Positions 43,560 to 55,171 of a stretch of 64,000 nucleotides of DNA are shown here, one piece after another. Location: positions 367,001-431,000 of the forward strand of contig CALYLW010000130.1 of assembly GCA_944989445.1 (NCBI GenBank), given 5' to 3'. The notes under the pieces were generated by a model that saw only the letters and a list, made by a program, of their open reading frames with translations, made no database searches and had not been told where the DNA came from. Numbering within the stretch: position 1 is the first letter of the stretch; every line of letters begins with the position of its first letter. Both the position numbers and the translations under genes were made by a program. The DNA comes from Ampullaceana balthica. Taxonomy: Eukaryota > Mollusca > Gastropoda > Lymnaeidae.

Positions 43560-44082
43560 CATCTTATCTTATCTTATCTGTATACAGACGCTCCCTTCTG
43601 TACAGAAGATTATTGCGTCCTACGCTTATCTATGGTTTGTGTTTAGTCCTGCATTTTTATTAGAGATTTAAATGTTGATAAAGTTTTGGTTTTCTTTGAT
43701 TCTTCAGGCAACCCATTCCACGCCCGAATTCCGGACGGGAAGAAGGAAAACTTGTATGTGTTTGTTCTTGCATACGGAATAAGAAAGGTGTTTTTATCCT
43801 TATGTCTATCTGAGGGTTGTATTAAGTTATCTTTGTGTTGTATTTCTAAATTACAATTAATTGCTTTATGTATGATTACTACTTTGCTTTCGGTTCTTCT
43901 ATCCTCTAGTGTTTCAAGGTTTAATGATTTAACTAATGGTGTTATTCTTGTCAGTTTCGAATATTCTCCAGTAATGAATATGGCAGCTCTTTTTTGAATT
44001 TGTTCTAGTTTATCAATGTTTTCTTTGGTGGATGGGTCCCATACAGAAGATGCATATTCTAGTACAGGTCTCGCCAAAGTGA
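43560..44082 (-). pseudogene. Jockey-like RT C-terminal fragment, inserted
   Basis: The reverse frame reads LARPVLEYASSVWDPSTKEN, LEQIQKRAAIFITGEYS, LVKSLNLETLEDRRTESKV, FSFFPSGIRAWNGLPEESK and TFKSLI: the C-terminal segment after the polymerase palm in Jockey-like elements. It ends in a GATAA-type tandem tail (43560-43579). The frame is open to 43643. It fuses in frame with the upstream CR1/L2-like segment to give a chimeric 214-codon frame (44287-43643). Confidence 0.88.
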
Positions 44083-44399
44083 GGTTTGGCTGCACAAAAA
44101 GAGAATGACCTTTCGCCAAAAGTTTTAGTTCGTGTCTTAGGAACACAGAGAATACGTGTGTCTGCAGAAGAGCGTAGCTGACGACTGGATGAGTAGACCA
44201 ACAGAAGTTCAGTAAGATAGGAAGTAGATGAGTCAGAAAAGACGTTTTTACAGAGAACAGCCAGTTTGTAATAAAACAGTGTAACATTTTAGCTTCTGTG
44301 ATAGTAAATTTTAATTATAAACGTAATCTATTTAGGATTGGGCGCAAGTACGCCAGTTACTTAGTGTGAATGAGTTGGCAATATAATAGTTGACCGTTA

Positions 44400-44755
44400 G
44401 TTGAGCTTCTTTCTTCTTCTTCTTCGTTCTCAAAATCTTTTGATAGAGGATTTAGACAGCAAGTCCTATATTTGTGATGAACTGCGCTGTGGCTGTCAGT
44501 TGGTCCAGTCCACCATAGAGTTTGTCATCGAGGGTAGCTTCCTGGGGCCATATGTCTGTCCGGGTATGGTGGTACAGAGGGCAGTTTTGGAGAACATGTT
44601 CCGCATTTTCCGCAGCTATCCCGCAGGGGCACATTTTGCTTTCTCCAATTCGAAGTTTGCGGAACATGTGTTGCCTAAGTTTGTTGTGGCCCGTCCTTAG
44701 CCTGAAAATGATGTTTTGTGATTGGCGGGGGGAGTTTGAAGTATGCATCACTTTT
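44400..44755 (-). pseudogene. retroelement C-terminal zinc-binding fragment
   Basis: The reverse strand encodes RLRTGHNKLRQHMFRKLRIG, MCPCGIAAENAEHVLQNCPL and YHHTRTDIWP: the CxC-x-H-x-C segment at the end of Jockey-like RT/RNase H polyproteins. 99 codons are open, with no polymerase. Confidence 0.85.
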
Positions 44756-45511
44756 TGGGTGGTTTTCTTTTAGTTCGGACCATCTTTCAGATTCACTTCT
44801 TTTGAGCATTGCCTAGTTGAGCAAGAGTTGCGTCATTTGTAGCGTAAAGATGTGATTAATCGGGTTATCCATATAGTAAAATATCTATCAAATTCAAGTT
44901 TAAGCCCACGAAAAGGTAGAAAATAATTTTAATACTATTAAAAACAGATATGAGAGTTCTCAGTAGGAAAATGATTTGAATTGAATGTATCTAAACAATA
45001 AAATATAATAATTTTTATTAACTTTAAAATGTCTCCCAAGGAGAAGTTAAGGAAAATCATTTCTAATGAGGGACTACTAGTACTTAACTAATTTCGTTGT
45101 ATTTTGTTTTATTACGTCCCTTGCATTGAAAAATTAAAACCTCATGTCAATATTAAAATTTGATTTTGCATCAATGGAAACTAGCAACACGGGCAGGTGA
45201 AACATGTTTGTCAATATTGAAAAATTTAATTAAAAAAATATGTATCATTTATATGACTGATTATTTTTGATACAAAAGTAAAAATAATATTTTGACCTAA
45301 GCAAAGAGTTTCTGTGAAATGCCATATGAAAAGATTCACGCAGTTAACATTACAATCAACAGATACGGAGACGTTATTTCCAGTGCATCGTTTTAAAAAC
45401 TGTTTTGATGGAAATAACTACTACAACTATTCAAAATATTTAATAAATGTATAACAAATAACTAATAGTTTATATATTTATTTATTTTTGTATGTTATGT
45501 ATGTTATCTAA
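44756..45511. other. unannotated AT-rich DNA
   Basis: No gene or recognised element up to the Helitron-like 5' end. Confidence 0.45.
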
Positions 45512-48500
45512 TCTATATATATAAAAATCAAAGTATGTATGTATGCATGTCTGTTATAGCTGACTAAACCATTCATCCGATCGCCATGAAACTTTTGGAG
45601 ACTTTTGAGTACGCTCCAGGGATGGAAATAGGCTACTTTTTTTTTCAAAATTTAACACTCATGGGGCGCCGGGGGCCCATAATGAGAATTTTTTCTTATA
45701 TGAGCTATATAAAAATTAGTTTAGGGCTTAGCTGCTTGGAAAATGAATGGATCTTGACCAAACTTGGTACATAACAACTTTATAACCTATATTAAAGTAT
45801 CATATGGCATTGAACTCCTAATGTCCGTTCCTTCGGGGCCGGGGGCCCAAAATCTTTATTTTTGTAAGCGTTAAATACTTTATTCCCGTTAGCTGACTAA
45901 ACCATTCATCCGATCGCCATGAAACCTTTGGAGACTTTTGAGTACGCTCCCGGGATGGAAATAGGCTACTATTTTTCAAAATTTAACACTCATGGGGCGC
46001 CGGGGGCCCATAATGAGAATTTATTCTTATATGAGCTATATAAAAATTAGTTTAGGGCTTAGCTGCTTGGAAAATGAATGGATCTTGACCAAACTTGGTA
46101 CATAACAACTTGATAGCCTATATTAAAGTATCATATGGCATTGAACTCCTAATGTCCGTTCCTTCGGGGCCGGGGGCCCAAAATCTTTAATTTTGTAAGC
46201 GTTAAATACTTTATTCCCGTTAGCTGACTAAACCATTCATCCGATCGCCATGAAACTTTTGGAGACTTTTGAGTACGCTCACGGGATGGAAATAGTCTAC
46301 TTTTTTTCAAAATTTAACACTCATGGGGCGCCGGGGGCCAAATAATGAGAATTTTTTCTTATATGAGCTATATAAAAATTAGTTTAAGGCTTAGCTGCTT
46401 GGAAAATGAATGGATCTTGACCAAACTTGGTACATAACAACTTGATAGCCTATATTAAAGTACCATGTGGCATTGAACTCCTAATGTCCGTTCCTTCGGG
46501 GCCGGGGGCCCAAAATCCTTTTTTTTTGTAAGCGTTAAATACTTTATTCCCGTTATGATTTACACGATCTTGAAAAGCATTGACTATTATATCTATCATG
46601 ATCCAGATTGAAATGAACAGGTATTTTAAAGTTATTCTCTTGCACCGATTGGGCCCGGGGGCCCTTAATGTCGTTTTTGTTAATCTATATATATAAAAAT
46701 CAATGTATGTCTGTGTGCATGTCCTTTATAGCTGACTAAACCATTCATCCGATCATCATGAAACTTTTGGAGACTGGCAACTTTTTTTCTAAATTTATCA
46801 CTCATGGGGCGCCGGGGACCCATAATGTCATTTTTTGCTTATATGAGCTATATAAAATTTAGTTTCAGCGCTAGCTACTGTGTAAATTGATGGATCTTAA
46901 CCAAACTTTGTATATAAAAATTTGATAGCCAATATTAAAACACTAAAGGGAACTGAACTCCTAATAGTCATTCCTTCGGGGCTGGGGGCCCAAAAAATTC
47001 TTTTTCTTAAACGTTTAAGATTTTATTCAACATTCAATTATTAACAATATTGACAACTAATGACACATGTATCCATTATTATACAGATTGAAATGAACAG
47101 GTATTTTGAACTTTATATCTTGCACTGGGGCCCTTAATGTCGTTTTTTGCTTATGTGAGCTATATACAAATTAGTTTTTGCGTTAGCTACTGAGTAAATG
47201 AATGCATCTTAACCAAAATTTGCATACAAAAATTTAGTAGCCCATATTGACCTAATTAAGGTTTCTAAACTTCTAATGTCAATATATTCGGTGCCGGGGG
47301 CCCCAAATGTCTTTTCTTCGTATATGTTTAAGATATTTTTCCCCATTCAATTTTTCACGATCTTGAGGAATATATCTATGAGGAAACTGAATTAAATGAA
47401 CAGGTTTTTGAAATTGACACCTTTCACTAAAGGGGCCCCTAAATGTCGTTTTTTCCCTTATTTTAGCTGTATAAAAATTAGTATTCGCGTTAAATACTGA
47501 GAAAATTAATGGATCTTGACCCATCTTAATATATAAAAACTTAAGGGTCTATATTTTATTACTATAGGGCACTGAACTCCTAATTTTCATTCCCTTGGGG
47601 CAGGGGGCCCAAAATGTATGTTCAATATTTTATCGTTCATTCAATATTGAGACATATAAATAAATGTATGTATTTTGAAATTTATTCAAATTAAAATGTC
47701 TTTCGCACTTTATTTCTTGCGATAATTAGGCCCTGGGGCCCATAATGTAGTTTTTTGCTTATATGAGGTATATAAAAATAAGTTTATGCGTTAGCTACCG
47801 AGTAAATGAGTGGACCTTAACCAAAATTTGTATACAAAAACGTGGTAGCCGATATTAAAATACTATAGGGCACAGAAATTCAAATTTCCATTCCTTCGGG
47901 GCCTGGGGCCCCAAATGTCTTTTCTTCGTATATGTTTGAGATAGTTTTCCCCATTTAATTTTTCACGATCTTAAGGAATATATCTATGAGGAAACTGAAT
48001 TAAAATGAACAGCATTTTTTAAATTGAAATCTTTCACCGAATGGGCCCAGGGGCCCCTAAATTTCGTTTTTTTTTCATTATATTAGCTGTATAAAAATTA
48101 GTATTAGCGTAAAATTCTGACAAATTTAATGGGTCTTGACCCATCTTATTATATAAAAACTCGAGGGTCTATATTTTATTACTATAGGGCACTGAACTCG
48201 TAATTTTCTTTTCCTTGGAGCAGGGAGCCCAAAATGTATGTTTAATATTTTATCGCACAGTCAAATTTTACCATTATTGATAAATATAAATAAATTTATG
48301 CATTTTGAAATTTATTCAAATGAACATGTGTTTCGCACTTTATTTCTTGCAATAACTGGACCCTCTATCTCTTACTGTCGTTTTTTGCTTATACGAACTA
48401 TATAAAAATTAGTTTATGCGTTAGCTACTGAGTAAATGATTGGATCTTAACCAAATTTTGTATAAAAAATTTGGTAGCCCATATTAAAATACTCAAGGTT

Positions 48501-49173
48501 TTTGAACTTCTAATGACATTTTCTTCGGTGACGGAGGGCCCCAAATGTCTTTTTTTATATATGTTTAAGATATTTTTGCCATTCACCTTTCAACGATCTT
48601 GATAAATATATCCATGATGAAACTGAATTGAAATGTAAAGGTTTTTGAAATTGAAATCTCGCAGCGAAAAAGCCCAGGGCCCCTTTATGTAGTTTTATTC
48701 ACTATATTAGCTATATTAAAATTAGTTTAAGCGTTAGATAATGAGAAAATAAATGGATTTTGACTAAAGTTAGTATATAAAAAGTTAAGAACCTATAATA
48801 TATTACTATAGGGCACTGAACTCCTAATGTCCATTCCCTCGGAGCTGGGGGCCCCAAATGTCATTTTTACTGCATGGTAACAATTTAATTCCCCATTCAA
48901 TTTTACACGATATTGAGAAATTTAGCTTGAGTACAATGGCAATAAAAAAATTAAATTATCACTCATTTTTTGGCTGGGCCTCTTAATATCGTTTTTCCTT
49001 TTGTAAGTTTTTAATTATTAATTTATGTAACAGTTTGCTATTAAACTTGGACTTTTTTTTTCTCACTTCCCCGAAGGTTTATGGCATAATTCTTTTAAAA
49101 CATACCAATCTTTGGTTTCTTTCAATTTATTCATTTTTAAAGAGATCGTTGCATCGCACGACGGGTCTGCTAG
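45512..49173 (+). mobile_element. Helitron-like element made of tandem modules
   Basis: It starts TCTATATATATAAAAATC directly after an A and ends GGGTCTGCTAG directly before a T: the TC...CTRR ends and A/T insertion site typical of Helitrons. An imperfect hairpin (CGTTGC, GCACGACG) precedes CTAG. No Rep/helicase gene is seen, so it is non-autonomous. The body is repeats of CTGACTAAACCATTCATCCG, GGGGCGCCGGGGGCC and ATGAGCTATATAAAAATTAG modules. Three modules of about 330 bp at 45550-46555 are nearly identical; those beyond 46900 are diverged. A second TCTATATATATAAAAATC start occurs at 46684. Confidence 0.75.
45550..46555. repeat. ~330-bp tandem modules, 3 close copies
   Basis: Copies begin with TAGCTGACTAAACCATTCAT at about 45559, 45890 and 46221. 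Differences between them are few, so they duplicated more recently than the rest of the element. Confidence 0.88.
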
Positions 49174-49491
49174 TTTCATTAATATAATTTTATTGGTTAC
49201 ATTTCGGGGGGAACTTTGTCTTAACTCTAATCATGATAAGCTATGTCATATGTCCTCTTGTTGACGGACGAAACCACTCGGTCAAATGCACATAAAATCT
49301 CAGTATCCAGTGCTTTGGACTAACTGGAATTAGGGTTGACTTACACAATGACGGGGAGGCAATCGATGCCTGGTCGTTAGAGCATTATTCCAAAAGCCAA
49401 GTGATGAAGTTAGTCTACGACCGAGCGTATTCCACGATTAGATTATCCACGTTTGCCTAGGATCAACTTGGTGCCGTCTGATTGCACGCGT
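49174..49491. other. unannotated DNA
   Basis: Between the Helitron-like end and the 41-bp array. Nothing recognised. Confidence 0.45.
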
Positions 49492-52398
49492 CGATGAAAG
49501 GACGCCCCTTTGTGTTGTCTGGATACTAGCATCGATGAAAGGACGACGCTGTGTGCTAGCTACATCCTAGTGTCGATGAAAGGATGCTGCTGTGTGCTAG
49601 CTAGATCCTAGCATCGATGAAAGGACGCTGCTGTGTGCTAGCTAGATCCTAGCATTGATGAAAGGACGCTGCTGTGTGCTAGCTAGATCCTATCGTCGAT
49701 GAAAGGATGCTGCTGTGTGCTAGCTAGATCCTAGCATCGATGAAAGGATGCTGCTGTGTGCTAGCTAGATCCTAGCATCGATGAAAGGACGCTGCTGTGT
49801 GCTAGCTAGATCCTAGCATCGATGAAAGGACGCTGCTGTGTGCTAGCTAGATCCTATCGTCGATGAAAGGATGCTGCTGTGTGCTAGCTAGATCCTATCG
49901 TCGATGAAAGGATGCTGCTGTGTGCTAGCTAGATCCTATCATTAATGAAAGGACGCTGCTGTGTGCTAGCTAGATCCTAGCATTGATGAAAGGACGCTGC
50001 TGTGTGCTAGCTAGATCCTAGCATCGATGAAAGGACGCTGCTGTGTGCTAGCTAGATCCTAGCATCGATGAAAGGATGCTGCTGTGTGCTAGCTAGATCC
50101 TAGCATCGATGAAAGGATGCTGCTATGTGCTAGCTAGATCCTAGCATTGATGAAAGGACGCTGCTGTGTGCTAGCTAGATCCTATCGTCGATGAAAGGAT
50201 GCTGCTGTGTGCTAGCTAGATCCTAGCATCGATGAAAGGACGCTGCTGTGTGCTAGCTAGATCCTAGCATCGATGAAAGGACGCTGCTGTGTGCTAGCTA
50301 GATCCTAGCATCGATGAAAGGATGCTGCTGTGTGCTAGCTAGATCCTAGCATCGATGAAAGGATGCTGCTATGTGCTAGCTAGATCCTAGCATTGATGAA
50401 AGGACGCTGCTGTGTGCTAGCTAGATCCTAGCATCGATGAAAGGATGCTGCTATGTGCTAGCTAGATCCTATCGTCGATGAAAGGATGCTGCTGTGTGCT
50501 AGCTAGATCCTATCATTAATGAAAGGACGCTGCTGTGTGCTAGCTAGATCCTAGCATTGATGAAAGGACGCTGCTGTGTGCTAGCTAGATCCTAGCATCG
50601 ATGAAAGGATGCTGCTGTGTGCTAGCTAGATCCTAGCATCGATGAAAGGATGCTGCTGTGTGCTAGCTAGATCCTAGCATCGATGAAAGGATGCTGCTAT
50701 GTGCTAGCTAGATCCTAGCATTGATGAAAGGACGCTGCTGTGTGCTAGCTAGATCCTATCGTCGATGAAAGGATGCTGCTGTGTGCTAGCTAGATCCTAG
50801 CATCGATGAAAGGACGCTGCTGTGTGCTAGCTAGATCCTAGCATCGATGAAAGGATGCTGCTGTGTGCTAGCTAGATCCTAGCATCGATGAAAGGATGCT
50901 GCTATGTGCTAGCTAGATCCTAGCATTGATGAAAGGACGCTGCTGTGTGCTAGCTAGATCCTATCGTCGATGAAAGGATGCTGCTATGTGCTAGCTAGAT
51001 CCTAGCATTGATGAAAGGACGCTGCTGTGTGCTAGCTAGATCCTATCGTCGATGAAAGGATGCTGCTGTGTGCTAGCTAGATACTAGCATCGATGAAAGG
51101 ACGCTGCTGTGTGCTAGCTAGATCCTAGCATCGATGAAAGGGCGCTGCTGTGTGCTAGCTAGATCCTAGCATTGATGAAAGGACGCTGCTGTGTGCTAGC
51201 TAGATCCTAGTGTCGATGAAAGGACGCTGCTGTGTGCTAGCTAGATCCTAGCATCGATGAAAGGATGCTGCTGTGTGCTAGCTAGATCCTAGCTTTGATG
51301 AAAGGACGCTGCTGTGTGCTAGCTAGATCCTAGCATTGATGAAAGGACGCTGCTGTGTGCTAGCTAGATCCTAGCATTGATGAAAGGACGCTGCTGTGTG
51401 CTAGCTAGATCCTAGCATTGATGAAAGGACGCTGCTGTGTGCTAGCTAGATCCTAGCATTGATGAAAGGACGCTGCTGTGTGCTAGCTAGATCCTAGTGT
51501 CGATGAAAGGACGCTGCTGTGTGCTAGCTAGATCCTAGCATTGATGAAAGGACGCTGCTGTGTGCTAGCTAGATCCTAGTGTCGATGAAAGGACGCTGCT
51601 GTGTGCTAGCTAGATCCTAGCATTGATGAAAGGACGCTGCTGTGTGCTAGCTAGATCCTAGCATTGATGAAAGGACGCTGCTGTGTGCTAGCTAGATCCT
51701 AGTGTCGATGAAAGGACGCTGCTGTGTGCTAGCTAGATCCTAGTGTCGATGAAAGGACGCTGCTGTGTGCTAGCTAGATCCTAGTGTCGATGAAAGGACG
51801 CTGCTGTGTGCTAGCTAGATCCTAGCATCGATGAAAGGACGCTGCTGTGTGCTAGCTAGATCCTAGTGTCGATGAAAGGACGCTGCTGTGTGCTAGCTAG
51901 ATCCTAGCATCGATGAAAGGACGCTGCTGTGTGCTAGCTAGATCCTAGTGTCGATGAAAGGACGCTGCTGTGTGCTAGCTAGATCCTAGCATCGATGAAA
52001 GGACGCTGCTGTGTGCTAGCTAGATCCTAGTGTCGATGAAAGGACGCTGCTGTGTGCTAGCTAGATCCTAGTGTCGATGAAAGGACGCTGCTGTGTGCTA
52101 GCTAGATCCTAGCATCGATGAAAGGACGCTGCTGTGTGCTAGCTAGATCCTAGTGTCGATGAAAGGACGCTGCTGTGTGCTAGCTAGATCCTAGCATCGA
52201 TGAAAGGACGCTGCTGTGTGCTAGCTAGATCCTAGTGTCGATGAAAGGACGCTGCTGTGTGCTAGCTAGATCCTAGCATCGATGAAAGGACGCTGCTGTG
52301 TGCTAGCTAGATCCTAGTGTCGATGAAAGGACGCTGCTGTGTGCTAGCTAGATCCTAGCATCGATGAAAGGACGCTGCTGTGTGCTAGCTAGATCCTT
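49492..52398. repeat. 41-bp satellite array, about 71 copies
   Basis: The unit is 41 bp (core GTGTGCTAGCTAGATCCTAG then CATCGATGAAAGGACGCTGC), continuing for 2.9 kb. Variants fall in set positions: CATCG, CATTG, TGTCG, CGTCG or CATTA before ATGAAAGG; GGACG or GGATG; CTGTG or CTATG; CCTAG or CCTAT. The left half repeats blocks of several variant units. The right end alternates TGTCG and CATCG units, an 82-bp higher-order pattern. The first copies at 49492-49570 are the most diverged. There are no spacers, so it is not a CRISPR array. Confidence 0.97.
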
Positions 52399-52445
52399 GG
52401 TACCTGAAGGTGGTTAACTGAAATGGACAACGTCAGGTGGAAGTG

Positions 52446-52590
52446 ATATGTTTATGTGATATGTTTATGTGATATGTTTATGTGATATGTTTATGTGATA
52501 TGTTTATGTGATATGTTTATGTGTTATGTGTATGTGTTATGTTTATCTGTAATGTTTATCTGTTATGTTTATGCGATATGTTTATGTGTT
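52446..52590. repeat. 13-bp tandem repeat, about 11 copies
   Basis: Unit GATATGTTTATGT, with GTTATG and ATCTGT variants towards the right. Confidence 0.92.
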
Positions 52591-52863
52591 AGATCGCTCT
52601 AAATATTCATTTCTCTATTTAAAAGTGTTTAAATGCCTTGTTTACCGCAGTCCGGAAAGTCTTTGTGTAATTTTAAGTTTCCCTTTTTCTTCATTAGAAC
52701 TCAAACTCGAGTTTAATTGTGTCATAAAATTTGTAATATAAATTATTATGTTAATTATAGATATTAATGTTATTTTAAAATGATTGCGAGTTTATTACAT
52801 AAGCAGAGTGATTTGAATTCTTACCCATTTTAGTCATTGGATATAGTCATAAGTGGTTTAGTA
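52591..52863. other. unannotated DNA
   Basis: Nothing recognised. Confidence 0.4.
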
Positions 52864-53063
52864 TGGAGGTGATTGTTCTAATAGATGGAGGCGATTGTTC
52901 TAATAGATGGAGGCGATTGTTCTAATAGATGGAGGCGATTGTTCTAATAGATGGAGGCGATTGTTCTAATAGATGGAGGCGATTTTTCTAATAGATGGAG
53001 GCGATTGTTCTAATAGATGGAGGCGATTGTTCTAATAGTTTGAGGCGATTGTTCTAATAGACG
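52864..53063. repeat. 22-bp minisatellite, 9 copies
   Basis: Core GGAGGCGATTGTTCTAATAG repeated with rare substitutions. Confidence 0.93.
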
Positions 53064-53916
53064 CTACTGTTTCAGGATGGACTACCAACAATGTATAGCG
53101 CTCTTATGTTTGCCCCCATCTGTCGTTGCTCTTTCATCGTGCGCTCTTTTATGAATGACAACAATTTAAGGAAGGAAAATGTTCCCAACATATGTCAGAA
53201 AGTCTTGAACTAAAATATATATTTAATTAACTGATTGAATTACATTTTTTAAAGTGTAAGCCGTGTCTGTAATATTTTAAGAACATTTATTAATTTTTAA
53301 AAAATGTCTAACTGTAATTTGGCTTACTTTTTAAACTTTAAACATTAAAGTCAATCATCATTAAAGAATTATTTAAGCCGGAAAAGGTGTAACGTGGTAT
53401 TTTGACTCAAACATATTTCGAGCAAATTTGCACTATCTTTAACTCTTTTAACAAAATTAAATAAAGGATTCACTTGCTTGTCTTTACTGCTGCAAGAATG
53501 TTGATTTATGAATTGTAGAGAACATGCTTGAATATAATAGATTATATCTTCAATAATATGATATAATATAATGGTCAGACTAGACGTTTTTCAACGATAA
53601 AAATTCGTCGCTGCAGTTGCGAAGGTGCAGTTCTGATTAGCGTCATTCAAAATTAACTTTACTTCGCCTGCTGAACGTCCGCTTCAAGCAGTGAAAATCG
53701 TTTCATACGAAATAGACAAGACTGAAATGTTTTTGTGTGAAAATAATTTAGTGCTAAGGAATATTTTTTAAAAAGTACCTATACTCAAGAAACTTAAGTT
53801 TGTTAGAGTGCATTATAGTAACATAGATATGCATGTTTGCACGCCTTTAATAAATGTAAATTTTAAAAAATTTACTCAAAGACAATTAATAAATAATTTT
53901 ACTCTTCATATACATT

Positions 53917-53918
<2 letters not shown>
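53064..53918. other. unannotated DNA
   Basis: AT-rich, no gene or element recognised. Confidence 0.45.
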
Positions 53919-53966
<48 letters not shown>

Positions 53967-53968
53967 CC

Positions 53969-54042
<74 letters not shown>

Positions 54043-54048
54043 TATATA
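53919..54048. repeat. (TA)n microsatellite
   Basis: A TA run broken by TAGGCC and TAAATA near 53963-53978. Open frames through it are by-products. Confidence 0.96.
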
Positions 54049-54454
54049 AGAAAAAAACATCTTTTCATTTTATTTGGAGAAAAATCTTATCCCCACCCCC
54101 ACACACACTGTGATGGAGTGAGTAGTGAGGTGGGGTTCGTCTCACCGGCTTACTGCATGGTGTCGGTATGTCACAGCCCATTTGGCTTTATTTCATTTAA
54201 AACAAATCCAGCCCTCTTAATTCTCTCCCCGGTGTGGTTGTTTCTTTTCTTTTTTTTTCTCCTAATTTTTTTTTGTGTAGTTTGTTGGGACAGTTTTATT
54301 ATTGCATGTTAATTTATATTTTTTAATCAATAACTTTTCACGTATTTCAGGTAAAAAGTTTAACGTACTTCATTGTATTTCTAAAATTTTTTCAAGGTGA
54401 AATACATTTGTCGTCTGATTTTCGACATAAAATGGTACACAGTAAAATGTTAGA
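54049..54454. other. unannotated DNA
   Basis: Nothing recognised. Short open frame 54118-54312 without domain. Confidence 0.4.
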
Positions 54455-54527
54455 TTTTGGTGTCACCCCTCTGATGGTGTCACTCGGGGCGCCAACACAC
54501 ACCGTATTCCCTATCGACGCCACTGAC
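54455..54527. repeat. hAT-like terminal fragment
   Basis: GGTGTCACCCCTCTGATGGTG and the end TATCGACGCCACTG resemble one end of CAGTGGCG-type hAT elements. No matching opposite end is seen. Confidence 0.5.
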
Positions 54528-55170
54528 CTGATATTATTTTAAATAATGAGACATTCAACATTACTCTCAAAGCTTCTTAAAATGAAAAAAAAGTCTTCGT
54601 GTCAAAGATGAAGCTAGCTTTCGGGTTAAATAATAGGTTTCACTATCTAGTCCATAACCTTTATTGGTGTATTGATACAAGTTTAATTGAGACATTTTTA
54701 TTTAAATAAGTAATTCCACAAAATTACGTTTTTAAAAATATATTTATAAGACCAAAGAATATACAGTTATCAGGTATGGACAAAGGTATTTCATAGACGA
54801 GGCTGGATTATATAATAATAGCTAATATAAGTTCACATAGTATTTTCATTGTTTCTAAATTTGCTAACATTCTTTTGTCTTCTATAAAAGAAAGGATTTA
54901 TATGTTTAAATAAAAAGTTATTTCATGCATTGCATTTCAATTTACAGTTCATCAATGAATTATCTTACACAATTTGAATGCAATCTCTTGTTTCGTTTTC
55001 CTGGATCACCCGAAAATTAACAATTAAAGAAATACAAAATATAAATGTAATTATATGTTAGGATATGAATACTTTAGTCCTAAATATATTTTCAAAATAT
55101 ATAAATATGTGTGCGTTAATATTTTTATGTAAAGTTCTGTGAGCCCGTCTGCTTGCTCTATATACTTAGT
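54528..55170. other. unannotated DNA
   Basis: AT-rich, nothing recognised. Confidence 0.45.
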
Positions 55171-55171
55171 T

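Larger units (their letters stand above)
43329..44290 (-). mobile_element. CR1/L2-like 3' fragment interrupted by a Jockey-like fragment
   Basis: On the reverse strand the element reads from about 44290: a segment with SSADTRILCVPKTRTKTFGE and SFSFCAAK matching the element at 55172-56372. It is then interrupted (44082-43560). It resumes with the 3' end (CTTAAGACACATCTTTTC, AAGCGCTGTGAGCCCGG) and finishes in an (ATT)n tract at 43329-43371. About 60 bp present in the other copy are missing at the junction. Confidence 0.85.

Noticed and set aside
43686..44773. Forward frames at 43686-43997, 44401-44700 and 44522-44773
   Set aside because: They are complements of clear retroelement frames on the reverse strand.
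49492..52398. CRISPR-like array
   Set aside because: Units are contiguous with no unique spacers, and the surrounding genome is eukaryotic.
53808..54113. Ile/Tyr-rich open frames on both strands
   Set aside because: They translate a (TA)n run.
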